Shown here: in pieces, positions 8,655-17,475 of the stretch
Position numbering within the stretch: position 1 is the stretch's first letter
How the letters are laid out: the number at the start of each line of letters is the position of its first letter
DNA from: an uncultured Paracoccaceae bacterium
GTDB taxonomy: Bacteria > Pseudomonadota > Alphaproteobacteria > Rhodobacterales > Rhodobacteraceae
Assembly: GCA_947500135.1 (NCBI GenBank)
Contig: CANMQX010000003.1
Location: 248,001 to 312,000 of the forward strand
DNA: 64,000 nt
Direction: 5' to 3'
The notes under the pieces: model-generated
Told to the model about the DNA's origin: nothing
Databases searched by the model: none
What the model saw: the letters and a program-made list of their open reading frames with translations, nothing else
Made by a program: the position numbers and the translations under genes

Positions 8655-10247
8655 TCACCGAAAAATATCTTCGGGGATCGTCAAAAGTGATCTTTGGTCG
8701 ATCTCAATCGGTTCGAACCGCAGAGCATCAATCGGCGCCTGCCAGATATGATCGCAGACCCTCGTCGCTTTCAGTTCAGCTGTGACCTGTTCCAGATTTT
8801 GATTGATCTTAAAGCCGTCCGTAGCGTTTCGGTGTTCGGGTGCGGTTTGCGCCGCATGCTCGTACAACCGGAGCAACGTCGCGATACGACATTCCACCTC
8901 GCTTTGGAACGCGGCTTCGGGTGGCCATGTTCGCCCTTCGAAATTCTTGCCTTGGTATTCGTAGAAGTTACGACGCTGCCGCAACTTCGCGCCAAGAAAA
9001 TTACTGATCATGAACACGTTATGATCAGAATATGCGATCGCATTGATACTAGCAGTATCGCGCGTATTCAGTGAATCGGCGTACATGTCATGCGTTTGTT
9101 CGGTGCCAGCAGTGGTCCAATTGTCCAGATGCAAGGGCTGGGCAACAGCGATGCGCATCAGGAAATTCGCGTATTCATTGTTATTAATCAGATCGTTTCG
9201 CGAGATCGAAGGGTGTTGCCATGTGGCGACGCGCAACAAATACAGGTTGAAGGGATCATGGACCAATTGCGCGCGGACTTCCTGGTGCAGCCGATCTTGC
9301 AGTTCGGACAGAAACGCACGGTACCCGTTTGGCACGTACGTGAAAGAGATCCGGGAAAACCTGTGCGCGGTCCAAATCGTGCCTTTGATCCATGGCGTAT
9401 CAAAGCGGGTGTCACGCAGGTAGTCCATCACGAATTGCCGGTCCGCTTCAGTGTTTCGGGCGAGGGCGCGTTGCACCCGGGTCTCGCGCAGCACAACGTG
9501 ATCGTCACGGTCAAGAACATCGGCCGCGTAGCTCCAGTTTCCCTCCAGCTGATCATTTGCGGCCCAAAGGCTGACGATACAGGCCTCTTTGGTCAAATCA
9601 GGATATTCGGGGATTTGATCGGAGTAACGGTTACAAAGATCGGCGATCAATACAGGCCCCGGACCGCCCCAATTTGGGTTCGACAAATAGGAGGCGCGGA
9701 TAAGACTGCCAAAATTCGGTGTCGTCGCCATCACATTTGCAATGATGATTTTGCGCCGCCAGGCCCGCAGAAAACGCACATGTTTATTCATGGCAATGAC
9801 GCCATCTGACGCCGGAATGAAATCCGGCGCTGTGGTGAAGGCACTTTCCATCAGCGAAAGCGCCTCTCCCAGCATCTGCGAAAAAACACGCAGCGCCTGT
9901 GGCGGCGTATCCCGGGGCATGGCGTTCCCGCGCATGTCAAAGCTTCTGTTATAAAGAAACCAGGACATCGTGGCTTGCGCGTAGGGCGACTCTGGCATGG
10001 CCGCCAACCATTGGTTGCGGAAATCTTCCAGGTCTGGATGGGTGCTACTCAGAACGGTGACCAGCCACCGCAGATCACCGTAGGGGATTTCGCCGGACAG
10101 GCTTTGTTGGTGGGCTTCGTGCATCGCCGCTTCAACGCCTGCGATATCGCCCTGATAGGCAAGGTCCCGCAATGCGTCATGATCAATTGCTGCGCTGACT
10201 GACGTGACACTGAAAAGAAAGATGAGAGAAGAAATGAGGAAACGCAT
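8655..10247 (-). CDS. Secreted protein of unknown function, possibly DUF4034-like
   Basis: A 530-residue protein beginning with a clear Sec signal peptide (MRFLISSLIFLFSVTSVSA). ATG 10247 was chosen for this; the frame stays open upstream to 10367, but those residues do not look like a signal. The mature protein is helical and Trp-rich with TPR-like stretches (MPESPYAQATMSWFLYNRSF). It faintly recalls DUF4034 proteins, which I cannot confirm. It points against the preceding regulator and interrupts an otherwise coherent inositol cluster, so it may be an insertion. No function is proposed. Confidence 0.75.
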   Translation of the reverse strand: MRFLISSLIFLFSVTSVSAAIDHDALRDLAYQGDIAGVEAAMHEAHQQSLSGEIPYGDLRWLVTVLSSTHPDLEDFRNQWLAAMPESPYAQATMSWFLYNRSFDMRGNAMPRDTPPQALRVFSQMLGEALSLMESAFTTAPDFIPASDGVIAMNKHVRFLRAWRRKIIIANVMATTPNFGSLIRASYLSNPNWGGPGPVLIADLCNRYSDQIPEYPDLTKEACIVSLWAANDQLEGNWSYAADVLDRDDHVVLRETRVQRALARNTEADRQFVMDYLRDTRFDTPWIKGTIWTAHRFSRISFTYVPNGYRAFLSELQDRLHQEVRAQLVHDPFNLYLLRVATWQHPSISRNDLINNNEYANFLMRIAVAQPLHLDNWTTAGTEQTHDMYADSLNTRDTASINAIAYSDHNVFMISNFLGAKLRQRRNFYEYQGKNFEGRTWPPEAAFQSEVECRIATLLRLYEHAAQTAPEHRNATDGFKINQNLEQVTAELKATRVCDHIWQAPIDALRFEPIEIDQRSLLTIPEDIFR

Positions 10248-10346
10248 GATCAAGCCACCGACCGTATTCTGAAATGCTGCATGTGCATTGCATGACAGAA
10301 ATGGCTGGGTATTCAAGTTCAATTCAGGATTGTGCGTTTGCGTCAA

Positions 10347-10372
10347 GTAAGATGGGTTTAAACCCATCTTAC
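10347..10372. promoter_or_regulatory. Perfect 26-bp palindrome
   Basis: Half-site GTAAGATGGGTTT at 10347-10359 and its exact reverse complement at 10360-10372. It lies between the stop of the 10387 oxidoreductase gene and the start of the secreted-protein gene, both on the minus strand. No T-run follows, and TTGACG (a possible -35) abuts it on the minus strand, so an operator fits better than a terminator. It differs from the iol operator. Confidence 0.55.
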
Positions 10373-10386
10373 GTCATGTCGGTATA

Positions 10387-11541
10387 TCACCGCATTGAGG
10401 GTGGTCGCGCGTCCAGCCATGTGCCGTTCTGCTTGCCCGATTCCGCAACCGCATAGACCGCAGCCATGGACCGCAGCCCATCCTCTGCCCTTGGATAAAG
10501 ATTGGCCGCCGGGTCCATCTCGCGCCCTTCTTTGCATGCGCTGATCGCCTCGGCCAGATCGGTGTAGATATTGGCAAAGGCCAATGGCATTCCTTCGGCA
10601 TGGCCGATGGTCACCCGGGTCGTTCGGTCAGCTTCGGGCGACAGGTTCGCCTCCCCCCGTTCGATGACCTGCAAACGTTCGCCCAGCGGCATGTAGTAAA
10701 GCTGGTTTGGCTGTTCTTGTGACCAGCGCAGCCCGCCGGTTTCACCAAAGACCTGAATGCCGAGCCCATGCTGTCGCCCGATGGCGATGGAACTGGTCCA
10801 CAGCCGCCCGACGGCCCCGCCATCCATGCGGAAATTGACCATGGCGTCATCTTCCAGCACCCGCACATCGATGCAGGACACCGTATCGGCAGACAGTTTT
10901 TCAACTTCCTGTCCGGTGACAAAGCTGGCCATGTGCAGCGCATGTATCCCGCAATCAGCAAACTGGGCCGACACCCCGGCCTGTGCCGGGTCATAGCGCC
11001 AGCGCACGCGGGGGTTGTCGGCATCTGCCGCGTCGGCATGGTGGCCATGGGCAAACTCGGCATTCACCAGCCGCACCTTGCCGATATCGCCACGCGCGAT
11101 CATCGCCTTCATATGGCGCACCAGCGAATAGCCGGAATAGCCGTAGTTCACCGCACAGATATTGCCGGTCTGCCGCGCGATCTTGACGATTTCTTCGCCC
11201 TCTTCGACGGTCATCGTCATCGGCTTTTCACAAAGCACGTTGAACCCGGCCTCAAGGAACGCTTTGGATATCTCAAAATGCGTCGCATTGGGTGTGGCGA
11301 CGGTGACAAGATCGACCCGGTCGTCGCGCCCGCGCTCCCCTTCCAGCATATCCTGCCAGCTGCCATACGCCCGGTCGCCGAGCCCCAGACGCTGCCCATA
11401 GTCGATCCCTTCGGCGGCACGGTGATCCAGCGCGCCCGCCGCAAAGGTAAACAGCCCGTCCAGCCCGGCGCCCAGCCTGTGCGCAGGCCCAATCTGGCTG
11501 CCTTCACCGCCGCCAATCATGCCCCAGTTCAATTTTGCCAT
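10387..11541 (-). CDS. Gfo/Idh/MocA family NAD(P)-dependent oxidoreductase
   Basis: A 384-residue dehydrogenase. The Rossmann start is GMIGGGEGSQIGPAHR, the EKP motif appears in CEKPMTMTVEEG, and DCGIHALHMASF carries the conserved active-site histidine region. It is the last gene of a three-gene minus-strand group (12457, 11545, 10387) running away from the operator at 13583. Relatives oxidise or reduce inositols, inososes and other cyclic or keto sugars. In this setting an inositol-isomer or inosose dehydrogenase is likely, but the exact substrate cannot be told. Confidence 0.85.
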   Translation of the reverse strand: MAKLNWGMIGGGEGSQIGPAHRLGAGLDGLFTFAAGALDHRAAEGIDYGQRLGLGDRAYGSWQDMLEGERGRDDRVDLVTVATPNATHFEISKAFLEAGFNVLCEKPMTMTVEEGEEIVKIARQTGNICAVNYGYSGYSLVRHMKAMIARGDIGKVRLVNAEFAHGHHADAADADNPRVRWRYDPAQAGVSAQFADCGIHALHMASFVTGQEVEKLSADTVSCIDVRVLEDDAMVNFRMDGGAVGRLWTSSIAIGRQHGLGIQVFGETGGLRWSQEQPNQLYYMPLGERLQVIERGEANLSPEADRTTRVTIGHAEGMPLAFANIYTDLAEAISACKEGREMDPAANLYPRAEDGLRSMAAVYAVAESGKQNGTWLDARPPSMR

Positions 11542-11544
11542 GGC

Positions 11545-12441
11545 TCAGTTCCCTTCAAAACCGATGGATTGCAGATAGGCGCGGTTCAGCTTTGCGTCAT
11601 CAATCGGCGATGTGTCGCCCGCGGGGTCGCAATCCTGCTCCACAGTACACCAGCCCTCGAAACCGGCATCCAGCAGCACCTGCCGTGCGGCGGGGAAATC
11701 CACATCACCGTCACCGAGATTGCAGAAAATCCCCTGCGCGCAGGCATCGTAGAAATTCGTGCGGTTGGCCACGACCTCTGCCTTCACCTTGGGATCAATA
11801 TCCTTGAAATGCATATAGCTGATCCGGCTGATATGCTTCTTCATGAACGCCACCGGATCAAAGCCCGCATAGGAATGATGCCCGGTGTCAAAGCAGATTT
11901 TCAGGATGCTTTCATCGACCTCGGCCAGCAGCCGTTCCAACTCGGGTTCAAAATCCATGAACCCCGCCGCGTGGGCGTGCATGCCCACGGTCAGCCCATA
12001 TTCTTCTGCCCCCATCTTGGCGATGGTGGCGATCCGGTCCCGGAACCCGGCCCATTCAGCATCATCCATCTGCTCGGCCTCATTCGCGCGGCCTGCGGTG
12101 GGCGCGCGGCGGGGCGAGATACTGTCGATCAGCACCAGATGCTGCGCGCCATGCGCCTTGAGCGCCTTGCAGGTGCGCACAGACGCATCCATCACCTCGT
12201 CCCATTTGGCCGCATCGTGGAACGGACGGAATACGACGCCGCCGACCAGTTCCTGACCGTATTCTTCCAACGCGTCACCCAACATGGCGGGGTCTTCGGG
12301 CATGAAGCCGACCGGCCCCAGCTCAATCCCTGTATAGCCCGCATCCGCGTTTTCCTGCAGCACTTTCCGCCAGCTTGGATTGCGCGGGTCATCTGCAAAT
12401 TCAACGCCCCATGAACAGGGCGCATTGCCTATTTTGATCAT
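11545..12441 (-). CDS. Xylose-isomerase-like TIM barrel, IolE/IolI-type (inosose dehydratase or isomerase)
   Basis: A 298-residue sugar phosphate isomerase/epimerase-family protein opening with GNAPCSWGVEF. Acidic and His residues expected to bind a divalent metal are visible in GIELGPVG, DTGHHSYAG and TVEQDCDP. The myo-inositol pathway needs a 2-keto-myo-inositol dehydratase (IolE) from this superfamily, and no other candidate lies in the cluster, so this gene probably supplies that step. IolI-type inosose isomerase or an epimerase is the alternative. It is packed between two oxidoreductases (3 and 15 bases apart), indicating one transcript. Confidence 0.8.
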   Translation of the reverse strand: MIKIGNAPCSWGVEFADDPRNPSWRKVLQENADAGYTGIELGPVGFMPEDPAMLGDALEEYGQELVGGVVFRPFHDAAKWDEVMDASVRTCKALKAHGAQHLVLIDSISPRRAPTAGRANEAEQMDDAEWAGFRDRIATIAKMGAEEYGLTVGMHAHAAGFMDFEPELERLLAEVDESILKICFDTGHHSYAGFDPVAFMKKHISRISYMHFKDIDPKVKAEVVANRTNFYDACAQGIFCNLGDGDVDFPAARQVLLDAGFEGWCTVEQDCDPAGDTSPIDDAKLNRAYLQSIGFEGN

Positions 12442-12456
12442 TCTTTCAGTCCTTTA

Positions 12457-13557
12457 TCAGTAATCGGCGACGTTGACCCAGGCGTTGCGCGCACTGGAAT
12501 CCATCACGGCGACGACGATGCGGTTCACTTCCATGCCCTCTGCGAATGTGGGCCAGATATTGCGTTTTTCGGCGATGGCGGTCAGGAAATCCTTCGCCTC
12601 GATAATGATCTGATCCTGATAACCGGTGCCGTGCCCCGGCCCTTGGCAGAATGGCAGGTAATCGGGATGTTCTGGCCCGGTCAGAATCTTGCGAAAGCCG
12701 CGTTCGGCCTCTGGCCCTTCGGTTGTGTAAAGATGCAGTTCGTTCTGATCTTCCTGATCAAAGCGGATATGCCCGGCAGTCCCATGGATTTCATAGGCGT
12801 AGCCCATCTTGCGCCCCGTCGCGACGCGGCTGAAAAACATATGCCCCTGCACCCCGTTTTCAAACCGGCACATCATCTGCGCCTGATCGTCATTGGTGAC
12901 AGCTTCGCCTGCCCGTTCGGCATGTACCGTTTCAACCGATGCGCAAAGCGATGTGATCGGCCCGATCAGCGCCCTTGCGGCGTTGATCATATGTGGGGCG
13001 AGGTCCCCCATGCAGCCATTGGCCGCCCCTTGCCCGCGCCAGCCGCCGATGGCCGGGTCGGCAAAGAAATCCTCGGTCATTTCACCCCGGAACCATGTCA
13101 GCTTGCCGATGCGGCCATCGGCGATCAGCTTCCGGGCATATTGGGACGCAGGTGTGCGGATATAGTTGAAGCCAACCATATGAACGGCGCCCGATGCCTC
13201 TGCCGCGGCCAACATGGCCCAGCTGTCATCCAGCGATGCCCCCAGTGGTTTTTCGCACAAGACCGGCTTGCCAAGGGCAAAGGCGGCCTCGGCAATTGCC
13301 CGATGCGTTGCCTGGGGTGACGCAATGACAACAGCATCGATATCCGGATCATTGACCAGCACCTGCCAGTCACTGGTGGCCCGGGCGAATCCGTAAGTGT
13401 GGCGATAGCGTTCGGCGGATGCGTCAGACGTCGCGCAGACCATTTCCAGCTTCGGACGCAATGCGGTATCAAACACCGCCCCAACAGCGCCAAAAGCCAC
13501 CGCATGTGCCTTACCCATATAGCCACCGCCGATGATCCCGATGCGAATATCCGTCAT
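12457..13557 (-). CDS. Gfo/Idh/MocA family oxidoreductase
   Basis: A 366-residue NAD(P)-dependent dehydrogenase with nucleotide-binding start GIIGGGYMGKAHA, EKP motif in CEKPLGASL and the active-site region DLAPHMINAARAL. It is the first gene of the minus-strand catabolic group. Its start lies 26 bases from the shared LacI-type operator, so it is probably co-regulated with the divergent iolD. It belongs to a different subgroup from the 10387 and 18308 paralogues, suggesting a distinct inositol stereoisomer or keto-sugar substrate. Confidence 0.85.
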   Translation of the reverse strand: MTDIRIGIIGGGYMGKAHAVAFGAVGAVFDTALRPKLEMVCATSDASAERYRHTYGFARATSDWQVLVNDPDIDAVVIASPQATHRAIAEAAFALGKPVLCEKPLGASLDDSWAMLAAAEASGAVHMVGFNYIRTPASQYARKLIADGRIGKLTWFRGEMTEDFFADPAIGGWRGQGAANGCMGDLAPHMINAARALIGPITSLCASVETVHAERAGEAVTNDDQAQMMCRFENGVQGHMFFSRVATGRKMGYAYEIHGTAGHIRFDQEDQNELHLYTTEGPEAERGFRKILTGPEHPDYLPFCQGPGHGTGYQDQIIIEAKDFLTAIAEKRNIWPTFAEGMEVNRIVVAVMDSSARNAWVNVADY

Positions 13558-13582
13558 CTTGTCGGTCCTCCCAAAAAACCAA

Positions 13583-13598
13583 TTGCAACCGGTTGCAA
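13583..13598. promoter_or_regulatory. LacI-family operator between divergent iol genes
   Basis: A perfect 16-bp palindrome TTGCAACCGGTTGCAA whose 14-bp core is identical to the site at 4316-4329. It lies in the gap between the 12457 oxidoreductase (minus) and iolD (plus), where one bound repressor could control both directions. Confidence 0.8.
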
Positions 13599-13682
13599 AA
13601 TGGGTATCCTTGTTTTGCAGTGGCGGTCAACTGGAAATGTTGTGCGCCCTCTATTCTGATCTGCCTGAGGGGAGAAGATGTC

Positions 13683-15548
13683 TTGGGACAGTCAACCGTG
13701 ACATTGACGGTGGCGCAGGCCATCACGCGCTATCTGACAGCGCAATATATCGAGATTGACGGCGTCAAAACCCGTTTCTGCGGCGGTGGCTTTGGCATCT
13801 TTGGCCATGGCAATGTGACCTGTCTGGGTGAGGCGCTTTATAAGGCGCAGGACGCGCTGCCCCTTTACCGTGGCCAGAATGAACAGGGGATGGGCTTTGC
13901 CGCTGCGGCCTATGCCAAAGCGCATCTGCGCCGTCGTTTCATGTTCTGCACCGCATCTGCCGGGCCGGGCACGGCAAACCTGCTGACCGCTGCGGCGCTT
14001 GCCCACGCGAACCGGTTGCCGATGCTGATGCTTTGTGGCGATACGTTTATCACCCGACTGCCGGACCCGGTGTTGCAGCAATTGGAACATTACGGTGACC
14101 CGACCTTTGGCGTGAATGACGCGTTCAAAGCGGTCACCCGCTTCTGGGATCGGATCACGCATCCTGCCCAGATCATCCAATCCTTGCCTGCGGCATTGAA
14201 CACCATGCTGGACCCTGCCGATTGCGGACCTGCCTTTATCGGTCTGCCGCAGGATGTGCAGGGCTGGACCTATAATTACCCCGAAAGTTTCTTTGCCGAG
14301 CGGGTGCATCGCATCCGCCGCCAATCCCCTGATATGGCAGAGGTCGCAGATGCCGTTGCCCAGTTGAAAGCGGCCAAACGCCCGATCATCATTGCGGGCG
14401 GTGGCGTGCAATATTCCGGTGCCGTGGCGGAACTGACCGCATTCGCCGAGGCGCATCAGATCCCCGTTGTTGAAACCATCGCAGGCCGGGCCAATCTGCT
14501 GGATACGCATCCGCTGAACACAGGGCCCATTGGGGTCACCGGGTCCGATTGCGCCAATTGGGTGGCCGAACGGGCCGATTTGATCCTTGCCGTGGGGACA
14601 AGGCTACAAGACTTTACCACCGGGTCTTGGACCGCCTTTGCCCATGACGCGCAAATCATTGGGCTGAACGCGGCCCGCCATGATGCAGCCAAACATATGT
14701 CGATGACCGTGGTGGGTGATGCCAAGCTGGGGTTGAATGCGCTGGCGGATGCGTTGGGCAATCATCAGGCCCCTGCGGCCTGGGTCAGTGATGCGCAGGC
14801 CGAGCGTGCCAAATGGCAGGACTACGTGGCCGAAAACACACGGATCGGCAATGGCCCGGCCTCTTATGCACAGGCCATCGCCGCGGTGAACGCGGCCTGT
14901 GACACGCGCGACCGGGTTGTCGCGGCGGCGGGTGGATTGCCTGCCGAGGTCACCGCCAATTGGCGCACCCTTGATATCAGCACGGTCGATGTCGAGTTCG
15001 GCTTTTCCTGCATGGGTTATGAAATTGCAGGCGGCTGGGGCGCGCGCATTGCGCAGTCGGAGCAGGAACCGGACAAGGACACCATCGTTTTCACCGGCGA
15101 TGGCTCCTATCTCTTGATGAATTCGGACATCTATTCATCGGTCCTGACCGAGAAAAAGATGATCATCCTCGTGCTCGACAATGGCGGGTTTGCGGTGATC
15201 AACAAGTTGCAAAACAACACCGGCAATGAAAGCTTCAACAACCTGATCGCCGATACGCCCACGGCGACCCATCAGGTGGGGGTCGATTTTGAGGCGCATG
15301 CCCGGTCGCTCGGCGCGCTGGCCGAGACGGTGGATAACCCCGCCGGGCTGGCCGATGCATTCGCACGGGCCAAGGCGGCGGATCGGACCTATGTCATCTG
15401 CATGAAGGTTGACCCTTATGAAGGCTGGACCACCGAAGGCCATGCCTGGTGGGAAGTCGGCACGCCGCATGTGTCAGGCAGCGCCAAGGTGACCGACGCC
15501 CATAAGGAGTGGGAAAGCAGCCGCAGCAAACAGCGCAAGGGGGTCTGA
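13683..15548 (+). CDS. iolD: 3D-(3,5/4)-trihydroxycyclohexane-1,2-dione acylhydrolase (IolD)
   Basis: A 621-residue ThDP-dependent enzyme that hydrolytically opens the ring of trihydroxycyclohexane-dione in myo-inositol breakdown. The N-terminal part carries the ThDP glutamate region (NEQGMGFAAAAYAKA) and the C-terminal part the cofactor motif VFTGDGSYLLMNS. TTG 13683 is chosen because GAGGGGAG lies about 8 bases upstream and the protein then begins near the usual IolD N-terminus. The frame is open back to 13593, but that start overlaps the operator. It heads the plus-strand run iolD-iolC-iolB-aldolase-iolG. Confidence 0.93.
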   Translation: MGQSTVTLTVAQAITRYLTAQYIEIDGVKTRFCGGGFGIFGHGNVTCLGEALYKAQDALPLYRGQNEQGMGFAAAAYAKAHLRRRFMFCTASAGPGTANLLTAAALAHANRLPMLMLCGDTFITRLPDPVLQQLEHYGDPTFGVNDAFKAVTRFWDRITHPAQIIQSLPAALNTMLDPADCGPAFIGLPQDVQGWTYNYPESFFAERVHRIRRQSPDMAEVADAVAQLKAAKRPIIIAGGGVQYSGAVAELTAFAEAHQIPVVETIAGRANLLDTHPLNTGPIGVTGSDCANWVAERADLILAVGTRLQDFTTGSWTAFAHDAQIIGLNAARHDAAKHMSMTVVGDAKLGLNALADALGNHQAPAAWVSDAQAERAKWQDYVAENTRIGNGPASYAQAIAAVNAACDTRDRVVAAAGGLPAEVTANWRTLDISTVDVEFGFSCMGYEIAGGWGARIAQSEQEPDKDTIVFTGDGSYLLMNSDIYSSVLTEKKMIILVLDNGGFAVINKLQNNTGNESFNNLIADTPTATHQVGVDFEAHARSLGALAETVDNPAGLADAFARAKAADRTYVICMKVDPYEGWTTEGHAWWEVGTPHVSGSAKVTDAHKEWESSRSKQRKGV

Positions 15549-15576
15549 TGGCGGATTTCTGTTGCGAGGGGCGGGC

Positions 15577-16554
15577 ATGAAACAACTGCTTGATGGCATC
15601 AAAGCCAACAATTTCGTCATTGTGGGCCGGGCGGGTATGGATTTCTTCCCCGATCCGCCGGGCACCAAGACCGAAGATGGGCTGATGTTCACTGCCAGCC
15701 TTGGCGGGTCGTCGGCGAATATCGGGGCGGGGATTTGCAAGCTGGGCGGCAAGGCGGCTTTGGTCACGCGGGTCAGTGATGACAGTATCGGGCGGTACTG
15801 CGTGAACCAGTTGCGCCACTGCGGGGTGGATACCACCCATGTGACACCGGTCGGCGGCGAATATCGCAATTCGCTGGCTGTCTATGAAAGCCGGGTGGAG
15901 GATCATCAATCGGTGATCTACCGCAACGGGGCCGCTGATTTCCAAATGGATGATAGCGATGTGACCGCAGTGGATTACAGCCGCTACGGCGCGTTGATCA
16001 CGGCTGGCACGGTCTTTGCCGCCGAACCATCGCGGAGCGCGACGTTCAAGGCGTTTGAACTGGCCAAAGCCGCCGGTTTGCCGATCATCTTTGATGTCGA
16101 CTACCGGCCCTACTCATGGCCCAGCCCGCAAGTGGCCGAAGAAGTGCTCAGCCGGGCCGCAGCAGAAAGCGATATGATCGTCGGCAATGATGAGGAATTC
16201 GGCTTCATGGCCGGACATATCGACAAGGGCCTCGATAAGGCGCGCGCATTGTCGGAAACCAGCGCCGCCATCGTCGTCTACAAGATGGGCCATAAAGGCG
16301 CGATCACCTTTGCTGACGGGGTACAAATCCATACCGGCATTTACCCGGTCAACGCGCTGAAACCGACCGGTGCGGGCGACAGTTTCATGGCCGGACTGAT
16401 GACGTCACTGGCGGCAGGGCATGGCTTGGAAACCGCGATCTTGCGCGGTTCGGCCTGCGCGTCCATTACCGTATCCAAACCCGGCTGCGCGCCTGCCATG
16501 GCCGACACTGCCGAACTTGACCAATTCCTGGCTGACCATCCCGGTCCCACCTGA
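15577..16554 (+). CDS. iolC: 5-dehydro-2-deoxygluconokinase (IolC)
   Basis: A 325-residue PfkB/ribokinase-family kinase that phosphorylates 5-dehydro-2-deoxygluconate in the inositol pathway. The N-terminal substrate region is GRAGMDFFPDPPGT with the following SLGGSSANIGAG. The C-terminal PfkB signature with catalytic Asp is PTGAGDSFMAG. ATG 15577 with GAGGGGCGGG upstream is preferred to an in-frame TTG at 15562. It lies 28 bases after iolD and 12 before iolB. Confidence 0.92.
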   Translation: MKQLLDGIKANNFVIVGRAGMDFFPDPPGTKTEDGLMFTASLGGSSANIGAGICKLGGKAALVTRVSDDSIGRYCVNQLRHCGVDTTHVTPVGGEYRNSLAVYESRVEDHQSVIYRNGAADFQMDDSDVTAVDYSRYGALITAGTVFAAEPSRSATFKAFELAKAAGLPIIFDVDYRPYSWPSPQVAEEVLSRAAAESDMIVGNDEEFGFMAGHIDKGLDKARALSETSAAIVVYKMGHKGAITFADGVQIHTGIYPVNALKPTGAGDSFMAGLMTSLAAGHGLETAILRGSACASITVSKPGCAPAMADTAELDQFLADHPGPT

Positions 16555-16566
16555 AGGAGAGCCCAC

Positions 16567-17409
16567 ATGCATATCCCCCCGTTTGACAATCAGAACAAAC
16601 CCATCGTGGATGTGGACGATCCCACCGTGCCGCTGAACTATTTCAACATCGTGAAGCTGAAAAAAGGTGAGGCATTCGAATATGCCGTGCCGGGGTATGA
16701 AACCTGCATCGTGCCCGCGACCGGCACGGTTGATGTCGATGTCGAAGGGTTCAAGGCCGATGCGTTGGGCCACCGGGTCGAAGATGTTTGGGATGGCGAA
16801 CCCGAAGGCGTCTATGTACCGACGGCGGCCAGGGCAACGATGGTTTGCCAATCGGACGAAGCAGAGGTGTTTGTCTGCGGTGCCCGCTATTATAAGGTGC
16901 TGGATGCGTTTGCGGTGCGGTCCGACGAACTTGATCTGGTGCAATACGGGTCTGACGACACAAAAACCCACCGCAAGATCAAACATATCCTTGGCACCAA
17001 ATATCATGACAAGGTCGGTCGCTTGCTGGTCTCTGAGCTTTTCACCGTTGGCGAAGGCGGTTGGTCCGGTTTCCCCAGCCACAAACACGACACCGACCGG
17101 CTGCCCGACGAAACCCGGCATGATGAGACCTATAATTTCCGGTTCAAGCCGAACCACGGTTCCGGCGTGCAAATGCTGCAACGCGAGGATGGCAAGGCGG
17201 GTGACGCCTATCACATCGTCGATGGCTCCACGATTTGCCTTGACAGTGGTTATCACCCTTGTTCGGTGCTGCCGGGTTATCAGATGTATTACTTCACCAT
17301 CCTTGGCGGGCTATCCCAGCGGTCATTGATCCAGTATTTCCAGCCCAGCCATGCCTATCAGATCGAAACGATCCCGGGCATCAAGGATATGATCGCCAAG
17401 TTCAAGTAA
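16567..17409 (+). CDS. iolB: 5-deoxy-glucuronate isomerase (IolB)
   Basis: A 280-residue protein of the KduI/IolB bicupin family that converts 5-deoxy-glucuronate to 5-dehydro-2-deoxygluconate. The metal-binding cupin region is visible as SHKHDTDRLPDETRHDETYN around residues 175-194. GAAGGAG precedes the ATG. In pathway order it acts just before IolC, whose gene is 12 bases upstream. Length and sequence are typical of the family. Confidence 0.93.
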   Translation: MHIPPFDNQNKPIVDVDDPTVPLNYFNIVKLKKGEAFEYAVPGYETCIVPATGTVDVDVEGFKADALGHRVEDVWDGEPEGVYVPTAARATMVCQSDEAEVFVCGARYYKVLDAFAVRSDELDLVQYGSDDTKTHRKIKHILGTKYHDKVGRLLVSELFTVGEGGWSGFPSHKHDTDRLPDETRHDETYNFRFKPNHGSGVQMLQREDGKAGDAYHIVDGSTICLDSGYHPCSVLPGYQMYYFTILGGLSQRSLIQYFQPSHAYQIETIPGIKDMIAKFK

Positions 17410-17411
17410 AC

Positions 17412-17445
17412 TTATCATTTTGCCAAAAATACTCTCGCCGGAGGC
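17412..17445 (-). repeat. 34-bp dispersed repeat, copy 1
   Basis: Matches 34438-34471 with one mismatch in 34 bp. On the minus strand it reads as a ribosome-binding site, the string AGTATTTTTGGCAAA, and an ATG. At the other copy this supplies the start of arfB. Here it lies in the iolB-aldolase gap, opposite to the genes, and its ATG opens only a short frame antisense to iolB. Confidence 0.65.
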
Positions 17446-17475
17446 ATCCGCCCTCCCCACAAGACCGGAGCTTCT

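Noticed and set aside
10768..12414. 548-codon open frame on the plus strand
   Set aside because: It runs antisense across two well-supported genes (oxidoreductase and TIM barrel) and their junction, with no domain features; a GC-driven shadow frame.
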